Shown here piece by piece: positions 55,032-64,000 of a DNA stretch of 64,000 bases. The first letter of the stretch is position 1, and the number at the start of each line of letters is the position of its first letter. The translations under genes were made by a program, and so were the position numbers. The DNA is from Monomorium pharaonis (taxonomy: Eukaryota; Arthropoda; Insecta; Hymenoptera; Formicidae). The stretch lies in assembly GCF_013373865.1 (NCBI RefSeq), contig NC_050472.1:17143636-17207635 (forward strand), given 5' to 3'. The notes beneath the pieces are model-generated. The model saw only the letters and a program-made list of their open reading frames with translations, ran no database searches and was not told where the DNA came from.

Positions 55032-55451
55032 ATGATCGTACCGACATTTGTGGATCTGCAAGGACTTATTGTTGATAAAAAATTTGTCGTAAAGGAAGTG
55101 GCGGTACTGAGAAAAGGAGCCGTTCTCACGCATTACATTTTTGTTAGCCCCATGCCATGGCGGTGTGTTTTTACAAAATCCGACAAGTCTTGCGCTTTTT
55201 GGTTGATTGCCTATCATCATAGATTGCGATGGAAACGAGAATGGTTGACGGACATGCTCGATATCGATGATGGGATATATATCAAGACATTGGATGCAGA
55301 TTACGAAGACATTGTATCTTTGAATAATCTAGATGTTAGTAATACTATACGATGTGAAAAACATGTTAAGAATTGTGCTTTACAAAATGTATTTGAAATA
55401 TTTAACTGGTGGTCGCAACACCAAAATAATTGCGAAACTTTTTCAAAATAA
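55032..55451 (+). CDS. Uncharacterised Polinton-associated ORF with FVDLQG motif, 139 aa
   Basis: Intact frame from the ATG at 55032 (MIVPTFVDLQGLIVDKKFVV). It contains VVKEVAVLRKGAVLTHYIFV and a C-terminal CEKHVKNCALQNVFEIFNWW that may bind metal. I have seen this style of protein among ant predictions, often near Polintons; a nuclease-like fold has crossed my mind because of the FVDxQG start, but that is speculation. Internal sequence looks shortened relative to what I recall. It is followed by three AATAAA-type words at 55447-55475. Confidence 0.5.
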   Translation: MIVPTFVDLQGLIVDKKFVVKEVAVLRKGAVLTHYIFVSPMPWRCVFTKSDKSCAFWLIAYHHRLRWKREWLTDMLDIDDGIYIKTLDADYEDIVSLNNLDVSNTIRCEKHVKNCALQNVFEIFNWWSQHQNNCETFSK

Positions 55452-55499
55452 AGAAAAATAAAACGCAATAAAATGTTTATTTCTACCTTTTTTTGTACA

Positions 55500-55680
55500 T
55501 ATAAGATATATAGATGTATGATGCAGTTTGATAATGGTTCGATAGCTGTACGATGCGGTTCGATAGCTGTATGATGCAGTTTGATAGCGGTTTAATAGCT
55601 GTACAATGCAGTTTGATAGCTGTATGATCCAGTTTGATAGCGGTTTAATAGCTGCACAATGCAGTTTGATAGTGGTTTAA
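55500..55680. repeat. Subterminal tandem repeat, GATAGCTGTATGATGCAGTTT-like
   Basis: Units of about 21 and 35 bp built from GATAGCTGTA, TGATGCAGTTTGATAG and CGGTTTAATAGCTG repeat five or more times. The same vocabulary returns at 59443-59540 and 59730-59890, right of the inserted TIR element, so the array was once continuous. It may be the subterminal region of the Polinton. Confidence 0.6.
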
Positions 55681-55864
55681 CCCAAATAGTACAAAAATAT
55701 ACAATGTATATACACTATATATATGTTCATAGATATTGAATGTCCATTGGATATCCACATGTATTTAAATTAGCATTCATAGTATATCCATTGTATCAGC
55801 AAATGCACTCCATATGAGATCCATTGTTTATCCATAAAACATACAACTGCACGTTCCTTGTATA

Positions 55865-55997
<133 letters not shown>

Positions 55998-56317
55998 CCC
56001 AGTGAACAATATGTTGTCAAAAAGATCTTTGAAAGATATCCTGTTTCTGAAAATGATAACATAAAGAGACTTCTAAGAGATAACATAATGATGTCAGAAT
56101 GTTAAGCAATTCGCCGTTTTTTAAGAACAGAAAGATATCATAAAACTGATATCTAAAAGATTTCTTAAAACGGATATCTTTAAACTGCAACTCGGGAAAA
56201 ATAAAATAAAATAAAAATTTCATTTTTTTTAAAATTACTTTTATCAACAGTACATATTAAATTTAAGACAAATTTTTATTAATTAATTAAATTTAAATTA
56301 TTTTATTTTATTCTTAC

Positions 56318-56390
56318 TTGCTGGTTTTGAACCCGGGACCTTAGGATGACGAACTTTGTACTCTATCTGCTACGTCAATTTGACTCATCG
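56318..56390 (-). tRNA. tRNA-like pseudogene or SINE head
   Basis: The minus strand reads GACGTAGCAGATAGAGTAC (A-box-like) and about 35 bases later GGTTCAAAACC, which fits the B-box consensus. The T-stem and acceptor stem pair poorly and the anticodon arm is weak, so this is not a functional tRNA. It could be a tRNA-derived SINE fragment. Confidence 0.4.
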
Positions 56391-56700
56391 ACATGGGTAC
56401 TTGTTATTGTCTACATATACCTATATGTTATAAACTGACGCAATTATATTATTTTTTATAAAAGCAATTAAATTTTGCAAAACATTAAAAATAAATAGCA
56501 TTAATTTATTTACTTATTAATTTCATTGTTAAATTTATCTTTTTCCATAATTTTAATAATTTGATGGAAATTGCAATCTATTTAGCACTAATACTTTGAA
56601 GCGTTCAAATGGTTAATTAGATGGTTAATTATATAGATCATATATGTTCAGACTTCAAATGAGGTTTTTTGCAGCGCCAAGTTTCCAAACCCTTTACCGG
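56391..56700. other. AT-rich spacer, nothing recognised
   Basis: AT-rich sequence between the tRNA-like segment and the 125-bp repeats. No gene is seen. Confidence 0.35.
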
Positions 56701-56714
56701 CAGAAAAGTAAATG

Positions 56715-57450
56715 ACTGATCCACCAAAGTATATTTATCCAATGTACACAGAAAGTACATTTGTATACATTTCGATAAGTATATATATACAATGTACATT
56801 CGAAGTGCATCAGAAAATATCCTAGACGGATCCATGAAAGTATATTTATCCAATGTACGTGAAAATACATTTATGTTCATTTCGACATATATATACATGT
56901 ATATACATACAATAGGTGTTTGATATACATCGGAAAATATCCTAGACAGATCCACGAAAGTATTGTTACACGCACTCCCGATTGAAATAAATTGAAACAC
57001 CACTGAGAACTCACACGACTCTTTAATGTAACACAAATACAAGAACACAGTAATTGAATGCCAAGAAATACGTCCGAACAGTTTGACAGCTCGGAATCTA
57101 GTCGCAAAGGCACTTGTTTATAAACAGCAGCCCGTCGTCAAGGAACGCCACGCGGCCTACTCAGTAATCGTGCAGCAGCACGGGCGTAACAGTATATTTA
57201 TCCGATGTACATTTATGTTTATTTCGACAGGTACATGCACGTATATACATACAGTAAACATTCGACATGCATCGAAAAACATCCTAAACTGATCCATGAA
57301 TATATGTTTGTCTGATGTACATGAAAGTACATCTATGTATATTTCAATACGTACCTGCATGTATATAAATACAATATACATATAATATACATGGGGATGT
57401 ATAAGTAATTAATCCATCGAAGTATATTTATATTATGTACATATGACGTA
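56715..57450. repeat. Imperfect tandem repeat, about 110-125-bp unit
   Basis: GTATATTTATCCAATGTAC, ATTTCGA..GTATATATAC and CGGAAAATATCCTAGACAG recur in the same order near 56727, 56839, 57191 and (diverged) 57300 and 57420. The array is interrupted by the solo LTR at 56964-57191. Confidence 0.65.
56964..57191 (-). mobile_element. Solo LTR, 228 bp, 4-bp target duplication GTAT
   Basis: Starts TGTTACACGC and ends GGGCGTAACA, with GTAT at 56960-56963 and again at 57192-57195. It interrupts the 125-bp repeat. On the minus strand a TTTATAAACAAG box in the middle suggests the promoter and therefore minus orientation. Confidence 0.78.
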
Positions 57451-57465
57451 CATACATTTATATCC

Positions 57466-59338
57466 TGTGACGTGACGCGTCCGGTCGCGCTCGTCACAAG
57501 GGCGTAAGTCCGACCGAGGGGGTCGGTTTGGGGCTCCTCCTCGCTGAGCCGAGGGGAATGCGACTTTGTTTTACGTTTGTTTCTTTTCTTTTCTAGTTTC
57601 CGTGTTACCGTGTCAGATTAATTAGGGTATTTAGGACTAAGGCGCCGAGTGAGGGCTTAATTTTATTGTACCACGAACGGAGGAGGAGCAGCCATCGGGG
57701 GAAAAGTATCGCGAGCAGTCGACAGTAGGCGAGGTGCCCCGCAAAGAGTTTCCCCGCCGAGCCGTGCGTCGAGCCCGGCTGATTGTTACCGCCCTGAGCC
57801 GCAAGGATACCGTCGCCGTAAGGATACCGTGGCAGAAATGATACCGCATGGCAACATAAAAGATTCTTGAGAGGAATCACGCCGAGGGCACGCCACCGGG
57901 CTGCAGACCGGGGGAGCAACCGTCAAACTGTCAACGGCCCGCCACGCAGATCGGTTCGGCCACGGCATGGCCAGCCGGGCCAACCGAAAATGGCAGAGCT
58001 ATAGCACTCTCATCGGCGGAGGTCGTCACGCGCGGACCACGAGGCAATTGGAGAGGCGATGCGGCGCAGTATGGGATCGAGGCGTGCGGATCGACCGAAA
58101 ATCGAAGCACGCGCATGCGCGGCGGCTCGAGCCGGCCGGCGCGGGACCGGGGCTCCTCACTGTTCGGCAAGCCGTGACTGCGTACGCTTGGCAGAGGACG
58201 AGCCCATTGTTACCGCTATCAGCTACAGGGACCAGGACTTCGTTCATTGTTGTAAGGCCACTACTCGGCAGCCATCGATAAGTAAGATTCGGAAAAGGCG
58301 GTCCCTCGTGCGGGACCGGATACCGGATACCGTTTCCACTGGTGACATCGGTCATCCGAATCCGATACTATTAGTGATATTGTTGTGTAAAGTAACTCGA
58401 AGTAAAGAGTAGAGTTTTGTGGCCGCACGAGGGCTCGGACCGACCGGCCCCGAATATTTGATAACGTGAGTACGTCCCTCTCGGACTACGCCGGAGCCGA
58501 CAGTCATAGGTATATTAGAATCATTGTTACCGCGAATTGTTTCCGCAATTATTAATTTTGTCTCTATTCGAGCGGAGAGCCTCGTCGGCCTCCCGCCGCG
58601 TATTATTAATTCTGTAGTTTCCGCATTTTTGTGTCTATAATTCGTTTCTGTCTCTATCAAAGTAATATCCGTGAATTATTTGTATGCAGACGCTGTGAAT
58701 AAGCTCCTTGTAGCATTGTTACCGTTTTCTCTATCAGTAAAGAAATACAAAATACTCTTTAATTGTTTAATAAGTTGAGTACCGAATCTTTATACGACCT
58801 GCCTCGATCCGACATCTCCACACTTTCCTTCTCACTAAGAACCACGCCACTCTACCGTCTCGAGTAAACGAGCTACCGGCACTTGTAACGCTTTCTAGTT
58901 GGTTACCGCATTATCGTTGATTATTGTGTGGCGCGAGAAGTCGCGCCTGGCGCCCAACAATTTAGAGTATTGGGAAGTTACCGTTTTTGCACGTTACCGC
59001 TATCGTATCGAGAGCAATCTCGATCGATATTGGGGGATACCGTATACAAGATACCGCTATCGTGTCGAGAGCAATCTCGTCCGATATTTGGGGAATACCG
59101 TCTACAAGTTACCGTTCTCGCTTCGAGAGCAATCTCGAGCAAGTGGGGGATACCGTATGCAAGCTACCGATAGTGATACTGTATCGAGAGCATTCTCGAG
59201 AAATACTGAAGCTACCGTTCTCATAAACTATCGAATCTAACTAGAAGAGCGTTACTCGTTACCGTATATACAGAGATTCCCGTTTAATTGGGCGTAGCCC
59301 CCTCGGACCTGGCGTTCCCGGGGGAAAGCAACGTCGCA
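57466..59338. mobile_element. Solo LTR (copy 2), 1,873 bp, 4-bp target duplication ATCC
   Basis: Starts TGTGACGTGACGCGT and ends ACGTCGCA, flanked by ATCC at 57462-57465 and 59339-59342. Same family as 40893-42547. Near 59000-59200 it has four imperfect copies of a roughly 65-bp unit (CGAGAGCAATCTCG), absent or fewer in copy 1, which explains much of the length difference. Confidence 0.82.
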
Positions 59339-59442
59339 ATCCATACATAAATATTCATTTTATATATGTATAATGTCCTGTATATACTTTATACTTTATG
59401 GATCAAGAATGGATATCCATAGAATATCCTGTGCTATTTGGG

Positions 59443-59955
59443 AATAGCGGTTCAATAGTGGATCGATAACTGTATGATGCGGTTTGATAGCAGTTCTTTA
59501 TCTGTATGATATGGTTTGATAATGGTTGAATAGTGGTTCGATAGCAGTTCTTTATTTCGATCGAGACGTTGACCGAGGCGTTGACCGAGACGTTGACTGA
59601 GACATTATATAAGACGGTCTCTTTGATAAATCACGTACGTTTTGTTAGACACTGGTGAGCGCAGATAAAAATTCAACGAAGCTGACGTGGCTGAGAACAT
59701 GATTTTCAAATTTTATTTCTCAAGCGGTTTAATTGTGATTTGATAGATGTGTTCAGCTGCTGTACGATGTGGTTTGATAACGGTTCAATTCTAGTGCAGT
59801 TTGATAGCTGTATGATGCTGTTCTATAGACGTATAATACGGTTTGATAGTGGTTTAATTGTGGTTCAACAGATGTACATTGTAATTCGATGGTGCAGTTT
59901 GATGTATATGATTCAATATAATACATTTAATATGCTTTTTATGATGTTGTTTTAA
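59443..59955. repeat. Continuation of the GATAGCTGTA repeat array
   Basis: GATAACTGTATGATGCGGTT, TGATAGCTGTATGATGCTG and related words match the array at 55500-55680. They are interspersed with a GACGTTGACCGAGRCG repeat near 59562-59600. Confidence 0.55.
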
Positions 59956-60135
59956 AACACTGCTTTACTTCGACAGAGACGTTGACCGAAACGTTGACCG
60001 AGACAACGTCATGTAAGACAATCTTGCTGATAAATCACATACGTTTTAGTTCTTGTTAGACAATGGTAAGCGCAGATAAAAATTCTACGAAGCTGACATG
60101 GCTGAGAATCTTTTTCAAATTTATTTCTCAAATGA
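59555..60135. repeat. Direct duplication of a 170-bp block
   Basis: The block at about 59555-59715 (GAGACGTTGACCGA, GATAAATCACGTACGTTTT, GAGCGCAGATAAAAATTC, GAAGCTGACGTGGCTGAGAA) recurs at about 59965-60120 in the same orientation with about 10 percent or so visible change. Confidence 0.7.
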
Positions 60136-60160
60136 GAGTCACGTACTTCTTCAGTATATA

Positions 60161-61109
60161 ACCCAGCTAGCCAGGCCTGTTAAAATCACATATCGTGAAA
60201 GCTTTACAGCAAGGATTGTTTCAATTTTGACAACAATTTTATGACAAGTAATTGTCTGTTGCTTTGTTTTCTAAAAGTTTCGAGCAAATTTACGACAAAA
60301 GTTTTCATCACACGATGCTGCAAATAACAAAGAAAGACATGTACATAAATATTACGTATAGAAATTACAAGATTTGTTCCGACACGATAAAATGCAAAAT
60401 TTAAGCAAATAACAGAGCAAACCTTGCTACACGACATAACAATAAATTTATGGCAGAAACAGAAAATCTTGTTAAGCACATAATAACGGCAAATTAGTAA
60501 CAAAGACAAAATAAAACTTGGCGAGCATACTTACGCAACAAAATTGCGACAAGGTGTGTCCGTAAACAGCTTAGTTTTTGTTGGCAAGGCTTGTCGCAAA
60601 TAGTATGACGCACATTTTATGCAAATAACAGGGTTGCATTATCGGGTTTTAAACTTTATTTCTGACTTTACTATCTATCTCGAGATGGCGCATTTCTCGT
60701 GAAAAAGATTTACCTACTGGATTAATAAAAGGGGCTCGTCGAGAACAGAGAACCAAGTATGATTGCACCATTCACATTTGATATTGGACTAATCAGTCTA
60801 ATATTTCAGTCTAATAATCATTTTTGTTGATCTAAATTTCGACAATATTTGTCCTGTTCTTGCCACAAATTTGCTATCATATTGTGTACAGCAAGGTTTG
60901 CCTTGTTCTTGCTGCAAATTTGTTGTTATGCTTTACTAGCAAATTTTACCCTGTTATTTGCATAAAATATGCGTCATATTATTTACAACAAGCCTTGCCA
61001 GCAAAAGCTAAGCTTAATGCGGACACACCTTGTTGTAATTTTGTTGCAAAGGTTTGCTCGAGTTTGCGGCAAACTTCGCGCAAAGTTTGCGTCATTTTGC
61101 TAGCTGGGT
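60161..61109. mobile_element. MITE with long imperfect terminal inverted repeats
   Basis: Ends ACCCAGCTAGC and GCTAGCTGGGT are exact inverses. Inward, AACAAGGTGTGTCCG (left) matches CGGACACACCTTGTTG (right), and ATGCAAATAACAGGGT matches ACCCTGTTATTTGCAT, so the arms exceed 250 bp. No transposase; internal ORFs have no motif. Confidence 0.75.
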
Positions 61110-61213
61110 AATGATAGGGGTCTGCTCCTCAACGTTAGTCAAGCTCCTCAACGTCGATCTTCACAGTGTCTTGCGTTTATAAGTAATTACAATCGATACA
61201 ATGCACAGAATTA
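61110..61213. other. Short spacer
   Basis: Nothing recognised between the MITE and the following LTR element. Confidence 0.4.
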
Positions 61214-61850
61214 GGATCTGTTGTGGCCCTTATTAGATAGAGGGACATAGGTATTTGGGATCGTCCGTCGATACTCCTCGGGTCAGGTTTCTTGAGAGAT
61301 TGTAGCCGATTATCGTATAACAATGTGTATATATTTTCTATCTTGATTACACTGAGTTACACTGACTTAATTCGTTAATACCCGTGACAAATATAAAAGA
61401 ATGAGCGACATACGTTCGTCGCTGTATAATGGCCTTTCCCTTAAATTTCGTGCAAAGTATGGCTTCAAGTAGATTATACTCGTCAGCAAAATAAATACTT
61501 TTTATGGCATATGTACTTGCGTTTAGAAATTCGCGTACTCGGTCTCTCGAAGTACCGTCGATCTTTGGGGCCGTCGTTAAGGCATGAAGATACGAGGCCG
61601 TTATCCTCTTACCTCGCGCAGTCCCCTCCGCTTATTTTTCTCCCCGCACATCTCCGCTCCTCTTGTCACCAAACGGGGGCTATAAAAGCCCTCCACTGGT
61701 GATAAGATCATATTTCGAGCCTCTTTTAACGTCAAAATTCCGTGGCCTCTTTGGTGTCGCGCATTCTGTACAGGATTTTCGAACGCTGTTTCACGTCTGC
61801 CGTGATGTGATGGTCGAAAATCGCGGATGCGTTGTGTTTGTAATTGCGTT

Positions 61851-62940
61851 TCACGTAAAGTCAATTTCCATATGTATTCCCCTGATTTCTTGTATCAAAG
61901 CTCGTAGGATGGCTCGAATGTCATCATCCCATTCACGCGCCACGTTAGGTCGTGCCGTTCGTTCCGCAGGATTTTCAGTTATCTCCTGATGAATCTGTTG
62001 TATTTCTTGTTCGGCGTTGGCAATAAATCGTTGCATTTCCGATTGTTGAGCTCCCGATGGTTGTGCTTGTTCATTGGCACTCATTGTGTATCTTTCGAAA
62101 ATTTCTTCAGGGTTAAATATATCGGAATCGTATGAGGTTAATGAGAATTCACCTCGTGAGGATACACGGCTCGGAGTTCGGCTAAGGTACGGTCTCGTCC
62201 GTCTGATCTCGCAGTCTTGTCGAGTCGCGTCAACTGTGTTGTTGTCGAATAAATTGGAATCGAGACTCGCGAATGGAAATTCTCGCTCGCGTATTACGTG
62301 CTCGGGTAGCTCGTTATTGCCTTCGGGGGAATATTCTAAAGCCCTACGAACGTTATCTCGTTCTTCGCGAAGGGCTTGGGCCGCTCGCCATGCAAGATCT
62401 GATTCCAAATAATGTATGGATTGCGCCGCCGCTTCGTTGAATAGCCACGATTTGTTTCGTATAGGCGAGTTTCTATAGTGACATTCGCTTTTGTTAATTT
62501 ATTTGCTACTGTTATTTTTTAATAACTTACCGGGGGCCTGCGTATTTCGGGTTTTCGGACGCGCTCGCTTGTAATCTATTTCGCATTACAAAAGTTTTCG
62601 GACTTACAGTAACGCAGTATATCGCTGCATGATGTTGTCCGTCGTTTCGCCGCTTGGCCGGTGAGTCACGATGCGGTAGGTCGGTGTCTTCTCCAATTTC
62701 GCCGCTATTGCTGTTGCGCTGTCCGATGGCGGAGCTCTGGCTCGATGGCTGTCTTCCTTGTTGGATCTCGGGTCCGCAGATTAGCTGATCGGCTCGGCTG
62801 CGTTGTGCAGGATCTTCGGCGAGTTTCGTTCGCTCTGATCGGCTTCCGCTCTTTTCTTTCTTGGCTGTTCTCTTCTTGGTTCTGTGTCCGTTAGGGAGTA
62901 TTTTCCTTCTAGGTTTTTCGACAATGGATCCCACCGCTGC
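61851..62940 (-). pseudogene. Gag-like region of the LTR element
   Basis: Two minus-strand frames: one up to 62527 is basic (PRRKILPNGHRTKKRTAKKE) and Ser/Gln-rich; the second, 62408-61851 (185 aa), has LREERDNVRRALEYSPEGNN, a Ser/Arg segment and a helical C-terminus (MQRFIANAEQEIQQIHQEI). They are separated by a stop and frame change. Position after the primer site suggests Gag, but no zinc knuckle or capsid signature is seen. Confidence 0.45.
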
Positions 62941-62949
62941 CACCAGATT

Positions 62950-63466
62950 TGTTGTGGCCCTTATTGGATAGAGGGACACAAGTATTTGGGATCGTCCGTC
63001 GATACTCCTCGGGTCAGGTTTCTTGAGAGATTGTAGCCGATTGTTGTATAACAATGTGTATATATTTTCTATTTTGATTACACTGAGTTACACTGACTTA
63101 ATTCATTAATACCCGTGACAAGTATAAAAGAATGAGCGACATACGTTCGTCGCTGTATAATGTGTAGTAAAGCCCACTCGTTGTCTGTACCTCGGTGTTT
63201 ATATACACCGATTTTTGGTGCATAACCGGGGAGAGTACTTCCCGGTCACTGGCCTTTGGTCAATGTTCTTGCTTAGCCAGCAATTGCTAGCTATGCAGAT
63301 TCCACCCCAAAATCAGGAGATTTTGGGTGTTGTTTATTAAGCAACCGGGTGCATTGCCCGGTGCGACGCCCAGTATGTAGGCCGGACCAAGTCCGCGCGC
63401 GAGTTGTCATTTGACACCTTATATCGCTTGCGACATTTCTTGTGTGAGTGCATCACACTCACAACA
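62950..63466 (-). repeat. 5-prime LTR of the deleted element
   Basis: On the minus strand a TATATAAACACC box near 63195 fits a promoter. The first 210 bp on the plus strand match 61219-61431 closely. The segment 63215-63370 is rich in short hairpins such as ACCGGGGAGAGTACTTCCCGGT-type symmetry. Confidence 0.7.
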
Positions 63467-63471
63467 GGATC

Positions 63472-64000
63472 AAATACCCGGTTGTGGGGGTAAGTACATG
63501 AAAAAATCACTCTCAAATTGAAAGTTATATTTAAATTAATCATTGTTTTATGTAAGCAATATATTCTTCTTAAATTAAAAATATTATAGTTTTATTTCAA
63601 TACTGCAAGTATTATTTTCTATTCAACACTTTTTCCTTTCCGTTCAAGAAAATTATTCCTAAATAACATGAATATCATTTTCTTTCTATATAAAATAAAT
63701 CCTTATTTAAGTAAATCTTTTTGATTTAACGCAATATCATTTCTTAATTTTTAGTACGTATACGTCGGTGACATCCCTCACAGACCGACCACGGCCGTTT
63801 ACGGCCGTATATATGTCAGGGTGCCATCGAGCCACACATCAATTATTTGGCTGAATAATATAGTGTCAATACGTGGGCTCGTTAGTCAACAGGTATATAA
63901 TATTTGTTTTTGGATGCAACTATACAAAATTTGATTTGGATACAGCTTGAGTACAGCATGATTAAATTAAAAATGTCTTTTTTTTTTCAGCCATATTTTG
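63472..64000. other. AT-rich terminal stretch, no gene seen
   Basis: Only a short GC-rich symmetric patch near 63790-63815 (ACGGCCGTTTACGGCCGT) stands out. No ORF or RNA gene is supported. Confidence 0.4.

Larger units (their letters stand above)
7131..55490. mobile_element. Old Polinton (Maverick) element, interrupted by nested insertions
   Basis: Virus-like DNA transposon defined by its gene set: protein-primed DNA polymerase B, DDE integrase with chromodomain, FtsK-like packaging ATPase, adenovirus-type protease, and jelly-roll-type capsid candidates. Polymerase (plus) and integrase (minus) converge, the ATPase is on the minus strand, and the protease and capsid genes are on the plus strand. 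The element is broken by insertions at 9472-14168, 15961-16621 and 24605-54388. Removing these leaves about 13 kb between the outermost recognised genes. Nearly every gene has stops or frameshifts, so this is an inactive copy. Terminal inverted repeats were not identified with confidence; the subterminal repeats right of 55,500 may belong to its right end. Confidence 0.85.
61219..63466 (-). mobile_element. Internally deleted LTR retrotransposon, 2.25 kb, 5-bp duplication
   Basis: The whole element starts TGTTGTGG and ends CACAACA, with GGATC at 61214-61218 and 63467-63471. The intact LTR is at 62950-63466. A truncated copy (61219 to about 61431) lies at the other end and lacks the promoter half. 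On the minus strand the 5-prime LTR is followed by CTGGTGGCAGCGGTGGGATC, a tRNA-primer-site-like stretch. Gag-like frames follow but no pol, so it needs help in trans or is dead. Confidence 0.8.

Noticed and set aside
56318..56390. Functional tRNA gene
   Set aside because: A and B boxes are suggestive, but stems do not pair well enough. Kept only as a tRNA-like remnant.

Overview
The window looks like a transposon graveyard in an insect genome, most probably an ant or a related hymenopteran. The host guess is an inference from an AT-rich background, spliceosomal introns, and the particular mix of Polinton, BEL/Pao, Gypsy, Harbinger and hAT families. I find no convincing host single-copy gene, no rRNA, no CRISPR array and no intact tRNA. 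Almost every coding stretch is transposon-derived and most are broken by stops or frameshifts.

Layout. 0.4-1.8 kb: a four-exon Harbinger (HARBI1-like) transposase on the minus strand, nearly intact. 2.9-4.0 kb: hAT transposase debris. 4-7.1 kb: AT-rich DNA with an inverted repeat and a foldback MITE, then a GC-rich patch. 7.1-24.6 kb and 54.4-55.5 kb: one old Polinton (Maverick), a large virus-like DNA transposon. Its recognisable genes are a protein-primed type B DNA polymerase with an intron, a chromodomain integrase, a packaging ATPase, a phospholipase-A2-like plus adenovirus-type protease ORF, a probable minor capsid protein, a probable major capsid protein and several uncharacterised ORFs. 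55.5-64 kb: subterminal repeats, MITEs, two solo LTRs and an internally deleted LTR element.

The Polinton has been a target for later insertions. A LINE (9,472-14,168, 15-bp target duplication) splits a small Polinton gene. A 661-bp foldback element (15,961-16,621) sits inside the polymerase. A 29.8-kb block (24,605-54,388) splits the major capsid gene, flanked by TTATCT on both sides. That block is itself nested: an LTR fragment, a TAA-rich minisatellite holding a BEL/Pao element (itself cut by a second foldback), a 118-bp tandem repeat, a Tc1/mariner-type long-TIR element, a 1.65-kb solo LTR, a decayed minus-strand Gypsy, and a plus-strand CR1/Jockey-type LINE whose simple-sequence tail abuts the right half of the capsid gene.

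The most interesting signal is the pair of foldback elements whose arms are made almost entirely of a 15-bp tandem unit (GATTGGACACCGTTC-like). Both have 9-bp target duplications and they sit in two unrelated host transposons. Because 15 is a multiple of three, the arrays read open in several frames on both strands and give long but meaningless ORFs.
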